64,000 nucleotides of DNA from Dentipellis sp. KUC8613. Taxonomy: Eukaryota; Basidiomycota; Agaricomycetes; Russulales; Hericiaceae. Below are positions 57,436 through 64,000 of the stretch, piece by piece; positions within the stretch are counted from its first letter, which is position 1; each line of letters opens with the position of its first letter. The position numbers and the translations under genes are program-made. Under the pieces are notes generated by a model, which saw only the letters and a program-made list of their open reading frames with translations, ran no database searches and was not told the origin of the DNA. The DNA lies in contig NSJX01000002.1 in the NCBI GenBank assembly GCA_002286715.1, positions 1,102,396 through 1,166,395 of the forward strand, in the 5' to 3' direction.

Positions 57436-58623
57436 ATGGGAAGCCGGAAAGTAAAGCTCATTATCATATCGGATTTCGTGCGTCCTTCCCTACCTCCTCT
57501 AGACTGCACACTTACTTGACATTTACCGCTACTAGACTTGCCCGTGGTGCTATGTCGGCTTTCGCGAAATGCAGAAGGCCATAGCACAGTGCTCCACCCT
57601 CCCAATTACGTTCGAGGTGGAATTCAGACCGTTCCTGCTGCATCCCGACCTCCCAGACGAGGGCGTGGACAAGCTGGATTGGTTCTACAAGAAGATTGGC
57701 AAGGCGAAGTTCGACTCGATTATGGAGATGGCGATACAGCAGGGAGAGAACGTTGGCATCAACTTGTGAGTTGGTGGTTTGTTCGTCGGATCGTTCCGCC
57801 CTCCGGCGGCCATCGTCAGAACAACGGCGCGCTCCCGTGTCCCCCAATATCGGGCATCTGCGTGTCCTGTTCACGAATGTCTCAGCCGGCGGCGGCAGCA
57901 CCCTCTGGTTTACAGCTCGTCTTTCGCGCACACGCAACATATATTCCAATCCGATTCGCTGACTTTGCATTTATATAGCTCGTTCCAAGGCAAGATTGCC
58001 CAAACGACACGCGCCCACCGACTTATGAGCAAGGCCCTCGAGATTGGCGGCTCGCCCCTGCAGCTCAAGCTCGTCCGCCTACTCTTCAAAGCATACATGG
58101 AGGAAGAGCAGGACATTGCTGATATGGGGATGTTGTCTGAGATGGCTGAGTGTGCTGGTGTCATGTCGAAGGACGAGGTGAGCGCTCCATCTCACTAATC
58201 TTCTTTTCTCAGCCGTTAGTCAAGGAAGGCACCTCGATATGATCGAGTGCTTCTTTTGGACTGTCCAATCGAGTGTCTTACCTGACGTCGTCGCTTACGC
58301 TTCTTATCTCCATTCAGGCATTGAAATTCCTCGACACGGATGACCAGTTGGAGAAGGTCATGGTGCAGGTGCAGGAGGCGAGGAACAAGGGAGTAACGGG
58401 AGTGCCATTCACGATTATCGACGGGAAGTGGGCCGTTAGCGGTGGGCAAATGGCACCGGTCTATGTCAAAGTAAGCAACGCCTTGGCTTGATCCTCGTGT
58501 GGGAGTTATTGCTAATCGCTCCATGCGCCGTGTCAGATATTCAATAAACTCGCGCAAGCGCAGCCGGCATCGACGGCGAGACCGGGAGAGCAGCCAACAT
58601 CGCCAGTGGCCGCTGCAGCATAA
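57436..58623 (+). CDS. DsbA/FrnE-like thioredoxin-fold oxidoreductase
   Basis: A thioredoxin-fold protein of the DSBA/HCCA-isomerase/FrnE family. The ATG at 57436 (MGSRKVKLIIISDF) joins over the first intron to TCPWCYVGFREMQKA, so the active-site CPWC spans the start of exon 2. Family blocks follow: FEVEFRPFLLHPDLP, GINF|SFQGKIAQTTRAHRLMSK, LFKAYMEEEQDIADM, then ALKFLDTDDQLEKVMVQVQE and the cis-proline loop GVTGVPFTIIDGKWAVSGGQ. A last short exon ends PTSPVAAAA at 58623. About five introns; all frames join. Two cysteines in the CPWC motif suggest redox activity or glutathione-S-transferase-kappa-like binding. The substrate is unknown. No signal peptide, so likely cytosolic. Confidence 0.87.
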
Positions 58624-59193
58624 TCCTTGCTCGTCGCCGACGGACGTGCGTCTAGCGTCTTTTGTTTGCTTCCATACGATGTGCAGACTAGGCTGGATAA
58701 TTGGGGTGGCCGATTCTCGTGTGGTTGCGGTCTTGTCGACCATTTTTGTCTTTATAGCGTTTGTTTCTGGTTTCCGTCGCCGCAGTACCTGTCTGTTTGT
58801 TGCACCATGTCTTGTTACTTACCATATCTTGTCGGGGAGGGGTAGTCGCGCAACACATTATTTAAATGTACGATGGAGGAGTTGTGAAGTGGGCCACAGC
58901 ACTTGGCTGTCAGCGATTGTAACGGCAGGTTGTAAGCAACGTTCAGCTAACGCCGGGCCGAGGGAGTCAGCCAGTGCGCCGTGACGTCAGTCAATCCTCT
59001 CGGCTTGGCCTGCACACGACTCAATATGCCATGTCCCGCTCCATCTCGCCCCCGTCTTTTATCCCATCCACCTTCCCTGCCGTGGTCCCCACCTTCCTTG
59101 CCTCCTTCTCCCCCCACCGAGGCCGTCCTTGGGCTTTAAATTGTTTGTGCTGCGTCGTGCAACCGTCACTTCCCCCACATTCAAAACTGTAAC
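58624..59193. other. intergenic, promoter of the Sfk1-like gene
   Basis: 3' UTR of the FrnE-like gene, then a leader for the next gene. A TTTAAATT stretch on the plus strand (59135-59142), about 52 bp before the ATG at 59194, is a TATA candidate. No other gene seen. Confidence 0.5.
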
Positions 59194-60172
59194 ATGGCCA
59201 TCTTCTCGCACGAGCGGCACCATTGGGCCTATGTCTGGATACCCGTGTTCGGGGCGTTCATTTGGTTTGGTACGTGGTCCTCGATCTGCGGCTCATGCGT
59301 ACTTCTGACCTTCAGGATTTAGGGACATTGCTTGCCATGATCCTCACGTGGGTTGGTCAGAGCGAGCCGCACTACGTCTCCGAGGACGGCACAATACCAT
59401 ACATTTCAGATATCGGCGCCGATATATTGAAGCCTCTGTTTGTCACAGGATGCAGTATTACAGCTGTGTCCTTCGTGTTGTCTCTGGTCATTGAACGCTT
59501 CTTGCGGCACCACGGCAGGTGCGTCATTCTTCACTGGCGTCTACGGATAATATCCTGATCTCATATTGCACCAGGCTGCACCCAGACATGCGAAAACGCG
59601 AGCACGTATTCGCTTGGCTCGCGATCCTTGGCTCCTTCATCGGAGCCCTTGGGCTCATCTTCTTGTCCATATTCGACACGAAGCGCTTCCAGAGCGCGCA
59701 TCGCGCGTTTCTGCTCATGTTCATGGTCGGTGTGGCTCTCAGTGCCATTTTTACTATCTGCGAGGTAGGTGTCACGATCTCCTATCCTGCTGGTGAGTTG
59801 CTTGAGTGTTCAAATGATTGTGTTTTCAGTACCGCTGGTTGTCCAAAGATTATGGAGGTATGCGGGAACTCAGGATCGCATACATCATGAAGGCTATCAT
59901 TGTTGGGATCCTCATCATCCTTGCTATCGCATTTGCTGTCGAGTTGTTCCAAAATGATAACGTCGGAGGTACGCATCTTCACATCCGAGTATGCTTCACG
60001 CATCTGATAGATTGTGACAGGGGTACTGGAGTGGACGATCGCATTTCTCTTTACACTCTACTTATTGACATACGCATACGACTTACGTCTGTCCAAGGGC
60101 AGGCATAGGAATGAGCTTCATGACAGCGAGCGCCTGACCCGTCCGCAGCAAGCGGAGATGCGGCAGGTATAG
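59194..60172 (+). CDS. Frag1/DRAM/Sfk1-family membrane protein
   Basis: A multi-pass membrane protein of about 260 residues. The ATG at 59194 opens MAIFSHERHHWAYVWIPVFG. Conserved blocks follow: TLLAMILTWVGQ, PYISDIGADILKPLFVTGCS, VSFVLSLVIERFLRHHGR, AWLAILGSFIGALGLIFLSI, FQSAHRAFLLMFMVGVALSA, MKAIIVGILIILAIAFAVEL and EWTIAFLFTLYLLTYAYDLR. These make about six transmembrane helices with the ISDIGAD and SAHRAFL motifs of the family. The C-terminal tail (SKGRHRNELHDSERLTRPQQ) is hydrophilic and cytosolic. In yeast, Sfk1 works at the plasma membrane with the PI4-kinase Stt4, while animal relatives act in GPI-anchor remodelling or autophagy. Five introns join in frame. The precise role here is open. 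Confidence 0.85.
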
Positions 60173-60819
60173 ATAGGTAAGGACGCCTCGCACCTGCTAT
60201 TCCACTTCCACTTTGCTGAACTCTAGGAAACAGATGCATACTATTGCTTAATCTACTACATCATATGTAGCATTTAGTGTACAACAGCATAATGAACAAT
60301 CCTCACGACTTGGATTCAGGAATCATCCATTGCGGGTCAGGGGACGGCCTGTTGAGCGATCCCTCTTCAAAGCACGGTACTCACCAACAATTTGATGCGA
60401 CGTCGTCTAATGCTATACTTGTATGTGGACCTCAATTAGAACGATTCAATCATTGGCGTAACCCGTATACGTAACACCGCATTAGGGAGCGCGTTCAGTT
60501 CGACAAGCTCCAAAACTGCGAGGTGCAGGGAGTGCGCTGGAGTACGATGACCGCATCGTGCGTCAGAGTCTGTTGCGAGAAAGAAAGTACAGGATGTCCA
60601 ACGCGGTACGGGAGCCTGAAAGGACCAACTATGACTGTTCGCAGCAAGCACAGGGCCACAGCCACTCGCGTACCGTTGCCTCAGGCGGAGCGCCCAAAAA
60701 GGTAATGATCGAGCAGTGCCAACAATATCAGCGCCCGCGGCTCTGGTACTTGAGTCCTACTTTACACACCGTCCTGCAGTCCATCCATCACTGCGCCTCT
60801 CCCCGTCCAAGACCCGCCC
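60173..60819. other. intergenic, promoter of the C2-domain gene
   Basis: 3' UTR of the Sfk1-like gene (AT-rich, 60230-60300) and the leader of the next gene. Short frames on both strands only. No gene is claimed. Confidence 0.5.
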
Positions 60820-62956
60820 ATGTCGACGCCCAAGGCGCCCGAACCCCTGCCAGTCGCGCGCGAGAACCTGCTCGGCACGCTCGTCGTGGTGGTGCTCAAG
60901 GCACAACACCTCATCGACAATCACAAGTTCTACAAGCAGGACCCGTATGTCCGTGTCTCACTCAGTGGCGCGACAAAGCGCACCCCTGTCGACCCCAAGG
61001 GCGGCCAGCACCCCGTGTGGGACGCTGAGGTGAGGCTTCCGATCTCGAAGGAGGTATCGAAGAAGAATAGGACGATGGAGATATCGTGCTGGTCAGAAGA
61101 GAGGAAAGACGATCAGCTGCTGGGGGAGGCAGAGCTCGATATCACGGAGACTTTGAAGACTGGCGAATTCGACGGTAAGTGCATTGAATATGTGTGTGAG
61201 GACCCGTGGCAGAGGAGCCTGACTCTATCTGCTTGCAGATTGGGTCCCGCTCAAGCTTAACGGTGGCCAGCGAGGCGACGTGTACTTCGAGATGACCTTC
61301 TTCGCCGCCGGCCCTGCACCCCTCCAACGCCGTGCCTCCAAATTGTCTCCCGCACAGCGCCTTTCCCGCCCTGATGGCGCACAAGGAAACTATACACACC
61401 AGCCTCCGACTGCATCTCCAGATGTCAATAATGCAGCCCTTCCACCAGGCCATAGTCCTCCCAGACACCCAGGCCAGCTCTACCCGGATCGCAACTCGCA
61501 GGCGAACGTGGGACGTCCTGGGCACGGACGCAGCCCTTCTCACTCTCCCCTGGGCCGCGAGTCCGCTCTACCACCACTTCCTGGGGAGGCTGCGCCTGCT
61601 GGAGTAGCAGCCGCGCCACTTCCCTCTATTCTCCGCGCTGGGCCGGGCCAGCGACCAGTGTCAGAATCTCGTCCAGTCTCTGGGGTACCAGTTCACACGC
61701 GCTATCCCTCGTCTTCTCCACCGCGTACAGGGGCAGATAGACGGTACGATGGAGAAGCATCGCTTCCGTACCCGTCATACGCTACTCCTACCCCTGCGGC
61801 GTCCAACCCGCAACCGACGCCGTCGACGTATCACAACCGTACTCCCAGTAGCGGCTACGTGCCACCTCAGTCCACTCCCCGGCCGTCGCATCAGCAAAGT
61901 CAATCAGTGGGCTCTTCGTCTCAGCCGCCGCCATCTGAATATGTGTCTCCGTACACGTCGAGTTACCAGGCACAGCCGTCGACTTACAGGCAGTCGACGG
62001 CGCCAGAGTACCAGGCGCCCGGGGCATCAAGTTACCAGTCTCCTCCGGCAACTAACTACCAGCCGTCACCAGCACCGAGCTACCAGCCTCCTCCCGCATC
62101 GAATTATCAGCCGCCACCAGCATCGAGCTACCAGCCCCCGCCGGCATCCTCTTACCAGCCTCCGGCAAATGGGTACCAGCCACCTTCACAGCCCCGCTAC
62201 GAGCCCCCTCCGAACCAAAGCTACGAACACCGCCCAACATCCACCTACCCGCCGTCGTCCAGCCCCAACTACAACCAATCCTCGTTCAACTATGGCGCAC
62301 CGCCGCCTGCCGTCAGCCCTCACCCTCCCGCTGCCACCCCCGTGCCTACCAACCAACCCTCCCGATACTCCCCGCCCTACCCCTCCTACACTCCCCAACA
62401 GCCTCCCCCAGCCTCATCCTACTACCCGCAACAATCGCAGCCGAGCAACCCCGGCGGCTTCTCCTTCCCCGTAGCACAGACATCCATCTCCGTCTCTGGC
62501 CCCTCATACCCGTACAGCGCACCATCCGCCCCAGGCTACGGCGCGCCTTTCCGCCCCGAGCCACCCACAATACCCGGCGAACCCGACCTCCCCGACCCAT
62601 ACCTCCAAAAGCGCTACCAGACGCCCCTCCCGCTGCCGCCCTCGCCCCCGCTCGCGCCGCAGCACCAATACCGCGGCGGCGCGCCCTCGATCCCCGAGCC
62701 GACGCACACCCCCGCGCCCGCGTCGGGATCCTACGTCGGCGGCTTCGCGGCTTCGATTCCCGAGCCGACGCACACACCTGCCCCAGCGCCGCGGCCGAGG
62801 CGAGAGGACGCGGACGAGGTTGCGGCGCGCCGCGCGCAGGAGTATGAGGAGGCGCGCGCGCGCGAGGTGAGGGAGCAGGAGGAGCGCGATGCGGAGCTCG
62901 CGAAGAAGCTCGATATGGAGCTCAATTTGGGCGAGGTGTCTGTTGGGGGCGCGTGA
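60820..62956 (+). CDS. C2-domain protein with long proline/tyrosine-rich tail (Inn1/Fic1-like)
   Basis: Two exons, about 690 residues. The ATG at 60820 (MSTPKAPEPLPVAREN) leads into one N-terminal C2 domain (LVVVVLKAQHLIDNHKFYKQ, DPYVRVSLSG, HPVWDAEVRL, then DQLLGEAELDITETL and, over the intron, DWVPLKLNGGQRGDVYFEMT). The rest is a low-complexity tail of Pro, Ser, Tyr and Gln with PxxP motifs, a 24-bp repeat array and a C-terminal charged helix (RRAQEYEEARAREVREQEER). A single C2 domain followed by a PxxP-rich tail is the architecture of the cytokinesis proteins Inn1 (budding yeast) and Fic1 (fission yeast), which bind SH3 domains of Cyk3 and F-BAR proteins. That role is inferred from architecture only. 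The calcium-binding aspartates of the C2 loops are not all present. Confidence 0.75.
62033..62152. repeat. 24-bp coding minisatellite (YQPPPASS units)
   Basis: Five in-frame 24-bp units encode YQSPPATN, YQPSPAPS, YQPPPASN, YQPPPASS, YQPPPASS. A partial sixth unit (YQPPANG) follows. Units differ at a few positions. Confidence 0.85.
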
Positions 62957-63461
62957 GAGAAGGGGAGCTGGATGAATGAATGAATTGAAGAAAAGGGATT
63001 ATGTTTTGAATTTGCATGACGCATGTGTTTGTATCTTTATTATTGCAGTGCTGACTATATTTATGTGTTCGGTGTACTTGTGTGCACTTCTGCCTCTTAG
63101 CCGGCGTAGGGTTTTGGTGTCGATGTACTGATATCGGTGCGTCACATGATCGCGTCTCACTACTGGGGCTCTTCTCTTCCTTGAAATGCAGGTGTCCAGC
63201 TGTTCTTTGTATGCGGGCCCCATGCTAACCATTCTCGCCACCTCATGATACCAGAACCCGCGCTCCTGACCACGGCGGACCGTCGCAAGGAAGCATAACA
63301 CGACGACCATACGCTCCTCTGGCATCTTCCCCGCCGCGTGACACGACCCCATGGATTCACCGAGTACCGAATCCGCCCTCCGCCTGCGAGGGATCAACGT
63401 CGGCAGCGCGCGGCCACATAAAGCGGCCCCTACGAGAGCGCTAGGGGTGCCAGCGCATGCC
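62957..63461. other. intergenic, upstream of the galactanase gene
   Basis: 3' UTR of the C2 gene and the promoter of the secreted GH43 gene. An antisense frame of 238 codons (62999-63715) spans it but overlaps the GH43 start and has no known domain. ATAAAG at about 63420 may serve as a TATA element. Confidence 0.5.
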
Positions 63462-64000
63462 ATGCTGTCTGTCCGTGCGATACTAGGTGCGGTCTTCGGG
63501 TTCGGGGCTATTCTTGCGTCGGGGCAGGATATCGTGGCGGGCGCGACGTGGACGGATACGAGTGGGAATGTCATCCAGGCGCATGGAGGAGGCTTTTTGA
63601 AGGTGTGTGTTGATTGTTCGTTATCTAGCCTCTGCGGCAGATGTGACTGGGTAGCGATTGTAGGTTGGAGGCACGTACTACTGGTTCGGAGAGGACAAGT
63701 CGCACAATAGCGCACTGTTCAAGGCTGTCTCGTGTTATACGGTAAGGCGGCTGAATGGTGTGTCATTTGGGTTGGGTTGACGTCGATTGGTTCAGTCTAC
63801 CAATCTCGTCACTTGGACCAGGCAGAACGATGCACTCTCGCCAATTAGCGGCACCATGATTTCCACCTCGGACATCGTCGAGAGGCCGAAAGGTGCGTTC
63901 ATACCTTGACGCGGCGGTTTTGTTGTCGCCCTCTCCTGCTAATCAATTTGAGGATTTCAGTGATCTTCAATTCCAAGGTAATTCACCCTTTGAGGAGTAA
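63462..64000 (+). CDS. GH43 exo-beta-1,3-galactanase, N-terminal part (cut by window edge)
   Basis: A secreted glycoside hydrolase that trims beta-1,3-galactan side chains of arabinogalactan proteins. The ATG at 63462 begins a signal peptide (MLSVRAILGAVFGFGAILAS, cleavage near G|QDIV). It is followed by GATWTDTSGNVIQAHGGGFL, then over introns by VGGTYYWFGEDKSHNSALFK, LVTWTRQNDALSPISGTMIS and STSDIVERPK|VIFNSK. This closely matches the fungal GH43 galactan 1,3-beta-galactosidases known from wood-rotting basidiomycetes. An upstream in-frame ATG at 63351 would place the signal peptide internally, so I prefer 63462. Only about 120 residues are visible. The catalytic residues lie beyond the window except for the N-terminal blade. 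Four GT..AG introns. Confidence 0.85.

Overview
The window is nuclear DNA of a filamentous basidiomycete, most likely an Agaricomycete. The genes are packed at roughly one per 2-3 kb on both strands. They are cut by many short introns (about 45-80 nt, GT..AG, often with CTAAC/CTGAC branch points). The contents fit mushroom-forming fungi: a Plavaka-type transposase, DUF6593- and DUF6532-like families, clavaminate-synthase-like 2OG-Fe(II) oxygenases and a GH43 exo-beta-1,3-galactanase. No tRNA, rRNA or CRISPR array was seen. Coordinates of spliced genes run from start to stop codon with introns included; exon joins were derived by eye.

Layout. 1-11108: a truncated Myb/SANT-like protein, a large ankyrin-repeat protein and the mRNA export receptor Mex67 (all minus strand), then a divergent AT-hook/SANT protein. 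11109-15604: a 3.5-kb gene-poor stretch with a tight CRE-like palindrome pair, followed by a small four-exon gene. 15605-19542: the HOPS subunit Vps39/Vam6. 19866-28714: a transposon-flavoured block with an apparently intact Plavaka transposase carrying a perfect 78-bp in-frame tandem duplication, a divergently oriented coiled-coil gene, a DUF6532-like gene and a serine-rich orphan. 29706-37707: a secreted type-B carboxylesterase meeting tail-to-tail an array of three 2OG-Fe(II) oxygenase paralogs. 38442-42422: a DENND6-like longin/DENN protein and a DUF6593 protein. 43269-48742: phosphoketolase and acetate kinase, head-to-head from one 0.9-kb promoter. Together these convert xylulose-5-P or fructose-6-P to acetyl-P and then acetate plus ATP. 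50100-64000: a small putative mitochondrial protein, a Yck-type casein kinase I, a FrnE/DsbA-like oxidoreductase, a Frag1/DRAM/Sfk1 membrane protein, a C2 plus proline-rich (Inn1/Fic1-like) protein, and the start of a secreted GH43 galactanase cut by the window edge.

Most genes are housekeeping. The regions that deserve a second look are the Plavaka block, the 2OG-oxygenase/esterase array, the small gene at 14576-15154, the hidden first exon of the serine-rich gene, and two roughly 3-kb stretches without a recognisable gene (11109-14575 and 54432-57435).
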